From an uncultured Cloacibacillus sp. (GTDB lineage: Bacteria > Synergistota > Synergistia > Synergistales > Synergistaceae), in NCBI GenBank assembly GCA_934511335.1, contig CAKSWL010000053.1, positions 1-11,107 on the forward strand: 11,107 nucleotides of DNA, in the 5' to 3' direction. The notes under the pieces were generated by a model. The model had not been told where the DNA came from, made no database searches, and was given only the letters and a program-made list of their open reading frames with translations. The position numbers were made by a program, and so were the translations under genes. Each line of letters begins with the position of its first letter. The first letter of the stretch is position 1. Positions 1 to 5,779 of this stretch are shown here, one piece after another.

Positions 1-715
1 AGGCGAGAATCAGCGGGAAAGTCGCCCACTCGGCGGAAACCAGCTTCGGGTCGATCGCCGCCAGCTTGGTGGTAACGCTCGTCCAGCCGCCGACGTCATA
101 GATCATATATAGACAGAGAGTCACCGAACCAACGAGAATAACGATCCCCTGTACAAAGTCGGTCCAGCAGACGGCGAGGAATCCTCCGATAAGGCAATAG
201 AAGCCGACGACCGCCGCCGTTATCAGGATCGCCTGGAGGTTCGTCAGGCCGAAGAGCGGCATCATCGATTTGGATGCCGCCATATACTGCGTCGCCACAG
301 AGACAGACATAAACATCACGACGGCGAGCGAGGCGACGATGCGGATCATGTTGCCGCGCGCGCGGACGCGGCGCACAAAATATTCGGGGTAGGTGATGGC
401 GCCCAAGATGCCGGAGTAGTTGCGCATACGTTTTCCGATCATCAAAAAGGCGATCAACATAAAGAAAAGGTTGCTCGCGTGCATGAACCACGACGAAGGG
501 CCAATGGCGTAGCAGAGGCCGGCCATTCCCGTGAATATCCAGCCGCTGGAACCGGAGAACATCAGGCTGATGCCCGCGACCCAGGGATTAAGGCTCCTGT
601 CGCCGAGATGAAAGCCCTCCATCGTCTTCGTAAAACGGAAGGTATAGATCCCGATAGCGATCAGGGCGATAAGATAAAGAACAAAAGGGACTACTAAAGG
701 CAGCTTGTCCGACAT
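1..715 (-). CDS. Sodium:solute symporter (SSS/PutP-like family), 3' part missing
   Basis: N-terminal 238 codons of an inner-membrane secondary transporter that would couple Na+ entry to uptake of a small solute such as an amino acid or organic acid; the reading frame stays open to the left edge, so the C-terminal half is outside the window. Seen: a hydrophobic first helix (about residues 7-24), the family-typical FHLGDRSLNPW stretch (35-45), a glycine/serine-rich helix with FSGSSGW (53-59), and the SSS signature GGFLAVCWTDFVQG (177-190) followed by another hydrophobic helix. The start is fixed by AAGGAGGA at 723-730, seven bases before the ATG. It lies downstream of a DUF3870 gene on the same strand, with a hairpin and an ATG-TAA minimal ORF in the 213-bp gap. 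Substrate cannot be told from this half; proline/pantothenate-type solutes are family possibilities. Family call is firm. Confidence 0.9.
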   Translation of the reverse strand, partial: MSDKLPLVVPFVLYLIALIAIGIYTFRFTKTMEGFHLGDRSLNPWVAGISLMFSGSSGWIFTGMAGLCYAIGPSSWFMHASNLFFMLIAFLMIGKRMRNYSGILGAITYPEYFVRRVRARGNMIRIVASLAVVMFMSVSVATQYMAASKSMMPLFGLTNLQAILITAAVVGFYCLIGGFLAVCWTDFVQGIVILVGSVTLCLYMIYDVGGWTSVTTKLAAIDPKLVSAEWATFPLILA

Positions 716-772
716 ATAAAAATCCTCCTTCAAAAATTAAATCAACGATAATACGATGCAGCCATGATGCGG

Positions 773-778
773 TTACAT
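773..778 (-). other. Start-stop minimal ORF (ATG-TAA) in the symporter leader
   Basis: On the minus strand GGAGGT (786-791) is followed after seven bases by ATG immediately followed by TAA. This is well-spaced ribosome-binding geometry for a one-codon ORF, 57 bases upstream of the symporter start. Start-stop elements can hold ribosomes at the initiation site and so affect leader structure or mRNA stability. That function is inferred; the arrangement itself is seen directly. It could be chance. Confidence 0.35.
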
Positions 779-805
779 AAACGCCACCTCCGTTTTCCAC
801 AGCAA

Positions 806-845
806 AAGGGCAAAGCCCCAATTTTTCTGTTGGAGCTTTGCCCTT
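806..845 (-). terminator. Strong hairpin between the minus-strand DUF3870 gene and the symporter (terminator or attenuator)
   Basis: Perfect 11-bp inverted repeat AAGGGCAAAGC (806-816) / GCTTTGCCCTT (835-845). It extends inward past one mismatch by further C-G, C-G and A-T pairs to a small T-rich loop. Read on the minus strand, the stem ends in CCCTTTTGC, so the T-tract is short. It begins 83 bp after the DUF3870 stop and ends 90 bp before the symporter start, so it may terminate the DUF3870 transcript or attenuate read-through into the symporter. Confidence 0.6.
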
Positions 846-928
846 GCAAATGAGAGAGGGATACTCTCCCTAAAAGACAATTCAGCAGATTTAATACGGT
901 TTTATCAAACTTGCCCGTTCATGTTACC

Positions 929-1249
929 CTATTGTTTTGAATAATTCAAGTAGCTTTTTTCCGCTTCAATGATCGCGGCTATGATCGTTCGCTTGCCCTT
1001 GCAGAAATATCTCGCCTCGAACTCCCTGACTCCTTCGCTGATGCCGCCTTCCCGGATGTTTTTCCCGACAAAGACGGAACGGAGAAAGCGAGAGCTCAGC
1101 TCTGTCAAGAAGGTAGAAGAGACGTCGATTATCTCCCCGCTTTCAGGATCGACCTCAAAACCGATCCCGAAGTATTTGAATATCTCATGGCCCGGCGTCC
1201 CCTGCGGAAACTGCGAGTATCCCCCAAATAATAACGTCTTTTTCTCCAT
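929..1249 (-). CDS. DUF3870 domain protein (106 aa)
   Basis: Small, probably cytoplasmic protein made up almost entirely of a DUF3870-like domain; the family has no established biochemical role that I know of. Visible family features: the FGGYSQFPQGTPGHEIFKYFG opening (residues 8-28), VDPESGEIIDV (33-43), TELSSRFLRSVFVGKNI (49-65) and a C-terminal part with ARYFCKGKRTIIAAIIEAEKSY (79-100). It aligns without large gaps to the divergent DUF3870 gene at 1609-1983 (SG.I.D, F...F.G, YL/YF...K..I..A..EA.K.Y), so the two are diverged paralogues. There is no signal peptide or membrane segment. The ribosome site is modest (GAAGGGCGG just before ATG). It is followed on the same strand by the sodium:solute symporter, and context suggests a role tied to transporter or amino-acid metabolism. 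Confidence 0.8.
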   Translation of the reverse strand: MEKKTLLFGGYSQFPQGTPGHEIFKYFGIGFEVDPESGEIIDVSSTFLTELSSRFLRSVFVGKNIREGGISEGVREFEARYFCKGKRTIIAAIIEAEKSYLNYSKQ

Positions 1250-1312
1250 GTCCGCCCTTCTTCCCTTTTATCAAAGCAGCGAAGTGTAGATTCGCGTACC
1301 GTATGCAAGAAT

Positions 1313-1342
1313 TTTATACCTTTTACGCCTTCAGGCAAACAA
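1313..1342 (-). promoter_or_regulatory. Candidate promoter for the minus-strand DUF3870 gene
   Basis: Minus-strand TATAAA at 1313-1318 with a weak -35 TTGTTT at 1337-1342 (18-bp spacer), which would start RNA about 55-60 bases before the DUF3870 ATG. The -10 is good and the -35 is poor; this is judged by eye only. Confidence 0.35.
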
Positions 1343-1382
1343 ATATATCGATAATAAAGAGTATTTTTCTACTGACCTTTAA

Positions 1383-1391
1383 TGATATAAT
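1383..1391 (+). promoter_or_regulatory. Extended -10 promoter (TGATATAAT)
   Basis: A perfect extended -10 (TG-n-TATAAT) points right, about 217 bases upstream of the plus-strand DUF3870 start; there is no recognisable -35. It lies in the 359-bp gap (1250-1608) between the divergent DUF3870 genes, where no convincing protein-coding gene was found. Confidence 0.45.
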
Positions 1392-1478
1392 GAGCGGCAA
1401 TGCCGATATGGTACGCGGCCATGAAAAAGATCGGGAAGAAGGAAAAACAATGTTTGAAGGACGGCGGCGCGTTTATCC

Positions 1479-1525
1479 GGCGCTGCCTCAGCCAATTCGG
1501 CGGGAGGCGCCTTGCGCGCTTTTTT
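1479..1525 (+). terminator. Structured G+C-rich stem followed by T6 in the divergent intergenic region
   Basis: GGCGC (1479-1483) pairs with GCGCC (1507-1511), CTC (1487-1489) with GAG (1504-1506), and an inner GCC-AATTC-GGC (1491-1501) closes the top. Six Ts follow at 1520-1525, also reachable from an overlapping GGCGC/GCGCT stem (1506-1520). With the extended -10 promoter upstream it could end a short transcript of roughly 125 nt. Alternatively it is only G+C-rich sequence of no function. Confidence 0.3.
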
Positions 1526-1552
1526 CCATCCTGCTGGATATCCGTATATAAT
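1523..1552 (+). promoter_or_regulatory. Candidate promoter of the plus-strand DUF3870 gene
   Basis: TTTCCA (1523-1528), an 18-bp spacer and a perfect TATAAT (1547-1552) would start RNA near 1559, about 50 bases before the DUF3870 start. The -10 is strong and the -35 matches consensus at four of six bases. Confidence 0.5.
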
Positions 1553-1608
1553 AATAGCGCCCGTGCGCCGCATACAGGACTACTCTCGCGCACAAAAAGG
1601 AGGTTTGA

Positions 1609-1983
1609 TTGGCGTTGATCGAAAAACTCTGCATCATCGGGAACGCGCGGACGCAGCAGAAAAACCCTATCACCGCGCGCTTTTCACATTTTTTTATCGT
1701 ATTCATCGTCAAAGCGGACAGCGGCAGGATCGTCGATCTTGACGTAACGGTGATGCTGCCGGCGACCAGCAATTTCATCAAAGAACTCTTTATCGGACGT
1801 TCGCTCGCGGAGGTAGACAAAGATCTCCTGGAGCTCATCCGCGGCTCGTATCTCGCCTCCTCGCAGAAGGCTATCCAAATGGCCTATCTGGAGGCGGTGA
1901 AGAAATACCGCACCTGGCTCAGCACGCATAGGCCCGTTGGCTCCGAAGCGGCGAAAAATACGGTTGACGGAGGGGGAAAATAA
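1609..1983 (+). CDS. DUF3870 domain protein (124 aa, TTG start)
   Basis: Second DUF3870-like protein in the window, divergent from the first; molecular function unknown. Seen: IIGNARTQQKNPIT (residues 9-22), VKADSGRIVDLDVTVMLP (34-51), FIKELFIGRSL (56-66), YLASSQKAIQMAYLEAVKKY (81-100), then a 20-residue polar tail that its shorter paralogue lacks. No signal peptide or membrane helix. The TTG start is chosen because AAGGAGG (1597-1603) sits five bases upstream and the next in-frame starts would cut into the domain. It is followed by two promoters, a stem-loop terminator and the YfcC-type carrier on the same strand. A regulatory or accessory role for the neighbouring amino-acid or amide transport is an inference from context only. 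Confidence 0.85.
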   Translation: MALIEKLCIIGNARTQQKNPITARFSHFFIVFIVKADSGRIVDLDVTVMLPATSNFIKELFIGRSLAEVDKDLLELIRGSYLASSQKAIQMAYLEAVKKYRTWLSTHRPVGSEAAKNTVDGGGK

Positions 1984-1991
1984 TATATAAT
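1964..1991 (+). promoter_or_regulatory. Promoter P1 at the end of the DUF3870 gene
   Basis: TTGACG (1964-1969), a 16-bp spacer and TATAAT (1986-1991), five of six and six of six matches to sigma-70-type consensus. The -35 lies inside the last DUF3870 codons and the -10 starts three bases after the stop. Transcription would begin near 1998 and run through a G+C hairpin (2002-2022) into the P2/stem-loop region ahead of the carrier gene. Confidence 0.6.
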
Positions 1992-2056
1992 CATGCACAC
2001 GGAGGGCCGCTCGACGGCTCTTCATAAATAAAATCGCATAACGACTGCCTTGTCAG

Positions 2057-2087
2057 TTGACCTGCGCGCCCTGTGCAGGGGTATAAT
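2057..2087 (+). promoter_or_regulatory. Promoter P2 with palindromes over -35 and spacer
   Basis: TTGACC (2057-2062) and TATAAT (2082-2087) with a longish 19-bp spacer. Two small inverted repeats overlie it: GTCA-GT-TGAC (2052-2061) across the -35, and CCCTG-TG-CAGGG (2069-2080) in the spacer. These are the positions a repressor operator would occupy. The start point would fall near 2094, inside the first arm of the next stem-loop. Confidence 0.5.
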
Positions 2088-2091
2088 CTGC

Positions 2092-2146
2092 GAGACCCAG
2101 CCAAATTAACGCCGGCAGGCGTTTAGTTTGTGCTGGGTCTCTTTTT
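2092..2146 (+). terminator. Long stem-loop with T5: terminator/attenuator ahead of the YfcC-type carrier
   Basis: Outer arms GAGACCCAGC (2092-2101) and GCTGGGTCTC (2132-2141) are perfectly complementary. Inside them CAAA (2102-2105) pairs with TTTG (2127-2130), and AACGCC (2108-2113) with GGCGTT (2118-2123) around a GGCA tetraloop. TTTTT follows at 2142-2146. This is a textbook intrinsic terminator shape. It may simply end the DUF3870 transcript (109 bp past its stop). With P1 and P2 directly upstream it could instead act as an attenuator in the carrier leader or give a short stable RNA. Confidence 0.8.
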
Positions 2147-2208
2147 GTAGGTTATAGAACCTCTGCAAAAGCGCGCGGCCGCCGGCCAAGGCGGTGCGAA
2201 AGGAAGTT

Positions 2209-2220
2209 ATGAAAAAATGA
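2209..2220 (+). other. Three-codon leader ORF (ATG-AAA-AAA-TGA) overlapping the carrier start
   Basis: AAGGAAG (2200-2206) precedes ATG AAA AAA TGA, whose TGA overlaps the carrier ATG as ATGA (2217-2220). The ribosome site is spaced tightly for this ATG (two bases) and loosely for the carrier ATG (ten bases). Translation of the mini-ORF could therefore deliver ribosomes to the real start by reinitiation, or the mini-ORF may be incidental. Confidence 0.3.
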
Positions 2221-3611
2221 AACCAAACGCCAGATTCAAAATGCCGCACACCTACGTCCTGCTCTTTTACATCGTCGCGGCGGCCTGCCTGCTGACTTGG
2301 GTCATTCCGGCGGGGCAGTTCCAGTATCAGTCTGTCGACGTAAGCGGCACGGTGAGGAACATCGTCGTCCCCGGCTCCTTCCGCTATCTCACTGATTCGC
2401 GCCCCGTCGGCCTCCTCGGCTTTTTCAGCTCCTTCCAGCGCGGCATCATCGAAGTGGCGGACCTCGTGGCGCTCATCTTCATCGTCAACGCCGCCTTTGC
2501 CGTCGTCATCAAGACCGGTTCCTTTGAGAAGATGCTGGGAACGCTGCTGCGAAAGCTCGAGGGGCGCGAAAACATCGTCGTCGTCATCTTCTACCTCTTC
2601 TTCGCGCTTGGCGCGAGCCTCTTCGGCATGTGGAACGACTTCAACGGCATGATACCGATCATGGTGGGCGTGGGCGTGGCGATGGGATATGACGCGATGT
2701 TCGGCTTCGCGGTCATCATGCTCGGTATCGGGGTCGGCTTCGCCTCTGCGCTGACAAATCCCTACACCATCGTCATAGCGCAGTCGATCGCCGGCATCCC
2801 CCTCTATTCAGGCTTCGGCATGCGCGCCGCGATCTTCGTCGTCTTTTCGGCGCTCGCCCTGTGGTGGATATTCCGCTACGGCAAACAAATAAAGAACGAC
2901 CCCGCCCGCTCGCTCGTTCCACGCGGAGAGGCGCTATTCTCTTATGACAGCGAGGAGCTCAAAGGGCTGCAGATGGGCGCGCGCGAGTTCGCCGCGCTCG
3001 CGGTGATCTTCGCGAGCCTCGCCGTCATCTTCTACGGCTGCCTATACCAAGGCTGGGGCAACACCCAGCTGACGGCGATATTCCTGCTGATGGGGATCGC
3101 CGTCGCCCTCATCTTCGGCTGGAGCGCCGACAAGATCGCGGAGGAGCTGCTGGCCGGAGCCCGCGCCATCGTCTTCGGCGCGCTGATCGTCGGCGTGGCG
3201 CGCGCGATCCTCGTCGTTATGCGCGAGGGGCATATCATCGACACGATTATCAACTTTATGGCGACGCTGATAGAGGGCACGCCGCCCATCATCGCCGCCG
3301 AGGGGATGCTCTTCATACAGACCCTGATAAACTTCGCCATCCCCTCCGGCAGCGGCCAGGCGGCGACGATCATCCCGATAATGGCGCCGCTCGGCGACGT
3401 AGCAGGGCTCTCGCGCGAGGTGACGGTGCTCGCCTTCCAGTTTGGAGACGGATTCTCGAACCTGCTCTGGCCGACCTGCAACATCGCCACCGGCTGCGGC
3501 ATCGCGGGCATCTCGCTCGCAAAGTGGTGGAAGTTTTTTCTCAAGCTCTTCGGCATCATGTGGCTCGCGATGATGCTCTTCGTTGCCGTAGCGGTGCTGA
3601 TTAAATTTTAA
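2217..3611 (+). CDS. YfcC-family carrier (DcuC/arginine-ornithine antiporter-related superfamily), 464 aa
   Basis: Polytopic inner-membrane secondary carrier of the YfcC/C4-dicarboxylate anaerobic carrier superfamily, which moves amino acids, dicarboxylates or related organic anions. Seen: N-terminal PHTYVLLFY with the LTWVIPAGQF motif (residues 10-35) that marks the family, about a dozen hydrophobic segments, GFASALTNPYT (174-184), INFAIPSGSGQA (371-382) and FGDGFSNLLWPT (409-420). The two halves with their conserved polar loops are intact, and the length is only slightly below the usual 470-510 residues. The amidohydrolase gene starts 14 bp after the stop, so the two form an operon and the likely cargo is the amidohydrolase's substrate or product. 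Expression is probably set by the promoter/stem-loop leader upstream. Substrate is not deducible; YfcC itself is poorly characterised. Confidence 0.9.
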   Translation: MKPNARFKMPHTYVLLFYIVAAACLLTWVIPAGQFQYQSVDVSGTVRNIVVPGSFRYLTDSRPVGLLGFFSSFQRGIIEVADLVALIFIVNAAFAVVIKTGSFEKMLGTLLRKLEGRENIVVVIFYLFFALGASLFGMWNDFNGMIPIMVGVGVAMGYDAMFGFAVIMLGIGVGFASALTNPYTIVIAQSIAGIPLYSGFGMRAAIFVVFSALALWWIFRYGKQIKNDPARSLVPRGEALFSYDSEELKGLQMGAREFAALAVIFASLAVIFYGCLYQGWGNTQLTAIFLLMGIAVALIFGWSADKIAEELLAGARAIVFGALIVGVARAILVVMREGHIIDTIINFMATLIEGTPPIIAAEGMLFIQTLINFAIPSGSGQAATIIPIMAPLGDVAGLSREVTVLAFQFGDGFSNLLWPTCNIATGCGIAGISLAKWWKFFLKLFGIMWLAMMLFVAVAVLIKF

Positions 3612-3625
3612 AAGAGCGGGAGCTC

Positions 3626-4801
3626 ATGGATACCAGAGAAAAAATTGCGAAAATACTGCCGGAGATCACAGCCTTTAGGCGCGCGCTGCATGAATATCCC
3701 GACCTCTCGGGAGAGGAAGGGCCGACTTGCGCGCGCATCACAGAGGCTCTGCGGCGGCACGGCATCGAACACCGGCTGCTGCTTGACGGCACGGCGGTCG
3801 CGGCGGCGGTCGGCTCCGAAGGCGGCAGGGCGGTCGCGCTGCGCGCCGACATCGACGCGCTGCCGCTGACGGAGGAGACGGGGCTGCCCTTCGCCTCCCG
3901 AAGGCCTGGCGTGATGCACGCCTGCGGGCACGACATCCACACCGCCATAGCGCTCGGCGCGGCGCTCCTGCTCAAGGAACAGGAACCGAAGCTGCCGGGG
4001 ATGGTAAAGATCTTCTTCCAGCCCGCCGAGGAGGGGACGGGCGGGGCGGAGCGCATGATCGCAGCGGGCTGCCTCGACTCGCCCCGCGTCAGCCACGTGC
4101 TCGGGCTCCACGTCAACCCCGCCATCCCCACCGGCAAGGCGGCCTTCAAATTCGGCAAGATGCACGCCGCCTCCGATGAATTCACGCTCCTCCTGCACGG
4201 GCGCAGCTGCCACGGCGCGCACCCCGAGGAGGGCTGCGACGCGGTGGCGATGGCCGGACAGCTGATCACGGCGCTCCAGAATATCACGAGCCGCGGCCTC
4301 TCGCCGCTGGAGCCGGCGGTGGTCACCGTGGGAAAAATCACGGGCGGCACGAAGGGAAATATCATCGCCGACCGCGTCGAGATGACGGGCATCATGCGCT
4401 CACTCAGCGAAAAGACGCGCCAGCTGCTGCGCCGCCGCGTTAAGGAGACCGCAGAGGGCGTCGCGCACGCCTTCGGCGGCCGGGCGGAGCTGATCCTGCA
4501 CCCAAGCTACGGCGCGCTGATAAACGACGACGCCGCGACGGAAAGGGCCGCCAGCGCAGCGCGCGCGGCGCTCGGCGCGGAGAATGTCATTATAAAAAAA
4601 GAACCGACTTTAGGCACGGAAGACTTTTCATACTTCGCCGCGGCACGCCCCTCCTGCTTCTATGAACTGGGCTGCGGCTTTTCGGACAGAGAGACAAACT
4701 TTCCCCTGCACAGCGCAAGGTTTGAGGCGAACGAACGCTGCATAACTACCGGCATCGAGCTTCAACTCCGAGGGGCGCTTGCGCTGCTGAACGACTGCTG
4801 A
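3626..4801 (+). CDS. M20D-family metallo-amidohydrolase (hippurate/N-acyl-amino-acid hydrolase type), 391 aa
   Basis: Cytoplasmic dinuclear-metal amidohydrolase predicted to split an amide bond, such as that of an N-acyl-amino acid, hippurate or indole-acetyl-amino acid, giving a free amino acid and a carboxylic acid. The M20D signature set is complete: RRALHEYPDLSGEE (residues 18-31), HACGHD with Cys100 and His102, QPAEEGTGG with Glu135/Glu136 (132-140), His162 in LGLHV, the dimerisation-domain stretch around HGRSCHGAHPEEGCD (191-205), GTKGNIIAD (241-249), TLGTEDFSYF (328-337) and the final metal histidine His362 in LHSARFE. Length is standard for the family. GGGAG (3618-3622) serves as ribosome site. 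It follows the carrier by 14 bp and is closed by a hairpin terminator at 4835-4871. Exact substrate is open; there is no signal peptide, so hydrolysis would follow uptake. Confidence 0.93.
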   Translation: MDTREKIAKILPEITAFRRALHEYPDLSGEEGPTCARITEALRRHGIEHRLLLDGTAVAAAVGSEGGRAVALRADIDALPLTEETGLPFASRRPGVMHACGHDIHTAIALGAALLLKEQEPKLPGMVKIFFQPAEEGTGGAERMIAAGCLDSPRVSHVLGLHVNPAIPTGKAAFKFGKMHAASDEFTLLLHGRSCHGAHPEEGCDAVAMAGQLITALQNITSRGLSPLEPAVVTVGKITGGTKGNIIADRVEMTGIMRSLSEKTRQLLRRRVKETAEGVAHAFGGRAELILHPSYGALINDDAATERAASAARAALGAENVIIKKEPTLGTEDFSYFAAARPSCFYELGCGFSDRETNFPLHSARFEANERCITTGIELQLRGALALLNDC

Positions 4802-4834
4802 TCCCTGCGGCCTGACACGCGGGAACAGAGAGGC

Positions 4835-4871
4835 AAAGAGGCTTTTCGCAAATCGGCCGAAAGCCTCTTTT
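4835..4871 (+). terminator. Intrinsic terminator of the carrier-amidohydrolase operon
   Basis: AAAGAGGCTTT (4835-4845) pairs with AAAGCCTCTTT (4860-4870) and a T-rich tract continues after the stem, 33 bp beyond the amidohydrolase stop. It lies between convergent genes and may also catch minus-strand transcripts, although its T-tract in that direction is only three bases. Confidence 0.8.
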
Positions 4872-4904
4872 CTCATTTTTCACTTATGATCCCCTTTGAT
4901 ATCG

Positions 4905-4930
4905 CAGGCGGTGCGGCCTCTCCCCGCCTG
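4905..4930 (-). terminator. Stem-loop just after the PepSY gene stop
   Basis: CAGGCGG (4905-4911) and CCGCCTG (4924-4930) form a perfect 7-bp G+C stem with a 12-base loop, four bases beyond the PepSY stop codon. No T-run follows on the minus strand, so this is more likely a 3'-end stabilising stem, or a weak terminator used together with the hairpin at 4835-4871. Confidence 0.4.
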
Positions 4931-4934
4931 GGTA

Positions 4935-5459
4935 TCAGTCGTCGATCTCCCACTTAAGCACTTCGCCGCTTTTTGCGTCGATCTTAAACTCATACTCTCT
5001 CATATTATAGAATATCTCGCCTTCGTAGACCTGCGCCCCGTCGTCATAGTCGAGCTTGAACTTCCGGATGTCGCTCTCCTTCGCACCCGGCACCCGCGCA
5101 AGGGCGATGCCCTTAGCCTTCGCCTCGCCGATCACCCCCGACGGCCCCGCGCTCTGCGGCGCGCCGTGGCGTTTCTCTTCGCGCGAGAACTTGAGCACCT
5201 CTCCCGTCTCCGCGTCTATCTCATAATCGTACTCCGTGCCGCCGACGTAAAATTCCAGCTCATATTCCGTGCGGCCAAGTTCCTTATCGAGCTTCATCTT
5301 CGTGAAACTGGCCTCTTGCTGCGTCACGCCCGCATGTTTCAGGGCGATCTCCTTCGCCTTCGCCTCGCCGATCAGCTTCGCGGCCTCCGCCGAGGCCGCC
5401 GCCATTCCCAGTGAAAGAGCCGCCGCCGCGATCGCGGCCAAACTAACGATCTTTTTCAT
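4935..5459 (-). CDS. Secreted protein with two PepSY domains (174 aa)
   Basis: Exported protein with a classic signal peptide: MKK, a hydrophobic alanine-rich core to about residue 20, and probable cleavage after ASA-EA near residues 23-24. The mature part is two PepSY repeats, about 29-91 and 109-172. Each begins IGEAKAK.IAL and ends in the family motif, here YEIDAETGEVLKF (79-91) and FKIDAKSGEVLKW (158-170). A polar proline/glycine linker separates them. PepSY domains are associated with inhibition or control of extracytoplasmic peptidases and with sensing roles; the partner here is unknown. AAGGAGGA (5467-5474) fixes the start. It is monocistronic by context: convergent with the amidohydrolase and divergent from the BREX operon. 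Both repeats look intact. Confidence 0.9.
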   Translation of the reverse strand: MKKIVSLAAIAAAALSLGMAAASAEAAKLIGEAKAKEIALKHAGVTQQEASFTKMKLDKELGRTEYELEFYVGGTEYDYEIDAETGEVLKFSREEKRHGAPQSAGPSGVIGEAKAKGIALARVPGAKESDIRKFKLDYDDGAQVYEGEIFYNMREYEFKIDAKSGEVLKWEIDD

Positions 5460-5502
5460 ATCTGTTTCCTCCTTGCAAATCTTTAAAATCTCTTTAGATA
5501 TA

Positions 5503-5534
5503 AGTATATCGGGGAATTATTAAAAAATCATTAA
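5503..5534 (-). promoter_or_regulatory. Candidate promoter of the PepSY gene
   Basis: Minus-strand TATACT (5503-5508) would start RNA about 35-40 bases before the PepSY ATG. The -35 region is A+T-rich with TTAATG (5529-5534), but at a 20-bp spacing, so it is poor. The stretch 5519-5540 is almost pure A/T and could bind an activator. Confidence 0.35.
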
Positions 5535-5574
5535 GTATAAAAGCGGGATTTATAAAACGTATTTCTCGCGCGGC

Positions 5575-5739
5575 ATGGCGCTCAGCAGCCTGCTGATCAT
5601 CATCCTGCCCGACGCCGCGAAGCTGATAGGCGGTTCAAATGGCGCTGCGCGCCTGCTCGCCCTTGATGCCCGCGCCGGAGCAGACGCGAGAGCCGTGAAA
5701 GATAAAACGACAGCGCATAAGCCACCCGCAATCACCTAA
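5575..5739 (+). pseudogene. Possible decayed PepSY fragment, opposite strand to the intact PepSY gene
   Basis: A 54-codon open stretch with no ribosome site. It starts MALSSLLIIILPDAAKLIGG, which resembles the signal-peptide end and first PepSY residues of the neighbour (ASAEAAKLIGEAKAKEIALKHAG). After AAKLIG the similarity continues loosely (A....AL..AG), then the sequence ends at TAA without the rest of a domain. At DNA level 5614-5631 matches the reverse complement of 5367-5384 at 17 of 18 bases. Read as the relic of an inverted duplicate; chance similarity in alanine-rich sequence is the alternative. The rest of the gap 5540-5740 shows nothing else recognisable. Confidence 0.3.
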
Positions 5740-5773
5740 AAAACAAAGTATCGCTAACTCCGACGCTCTACGT

Positions 5774-5779
5774 TATACT
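5774..5779 (+). promoter_or_regulatory. -10 element of the BREX operon promoter
   Basis: TATACT at 5774-5779 lies 53 bases before the brxA start with no good -35 at the right distance (TCGCTA at 17 bp), which suggests a weak or activator-dependent promoter. The expected start point near 5786 falls within the first TGTTACAG repeat. Confidence 0.4.

Noticed and set aside
479..697. 72-codon plus-strand ORF opposite the symporter
   Set aside because: Antisense to a clear sodium:solute symporter reading frame with the family signature; no ribosome site.
1400..1618. 72-codon plus-strand ORF in the divergent spacer
   Set aside because: Runs through two promoter-like -10 boxes and past the DUF3870 ribosome site and start codon; composition is arginine-rich and unlike the neighbours.
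3032..3559. 175-codon minus-strand open frame
   Set aside because: Antisense shadow of the YfcC-type carrier; the translation resembles no family.
3601..4395. 264-codon minus-strand open frame
   Set aside because: It lies wholly opposite the M20 amidohydrolase, whose motifs are complete; its serine/proline/alanine-rich translation is the usual shadow of G+C-rich coding sequence.
5550..5735. 61-codon minus-strand ORF between PepSY and brxA
   Set aside because: No ribosome site; the plus-strand reading of the same bases gives the better, PepSY-like similarity.
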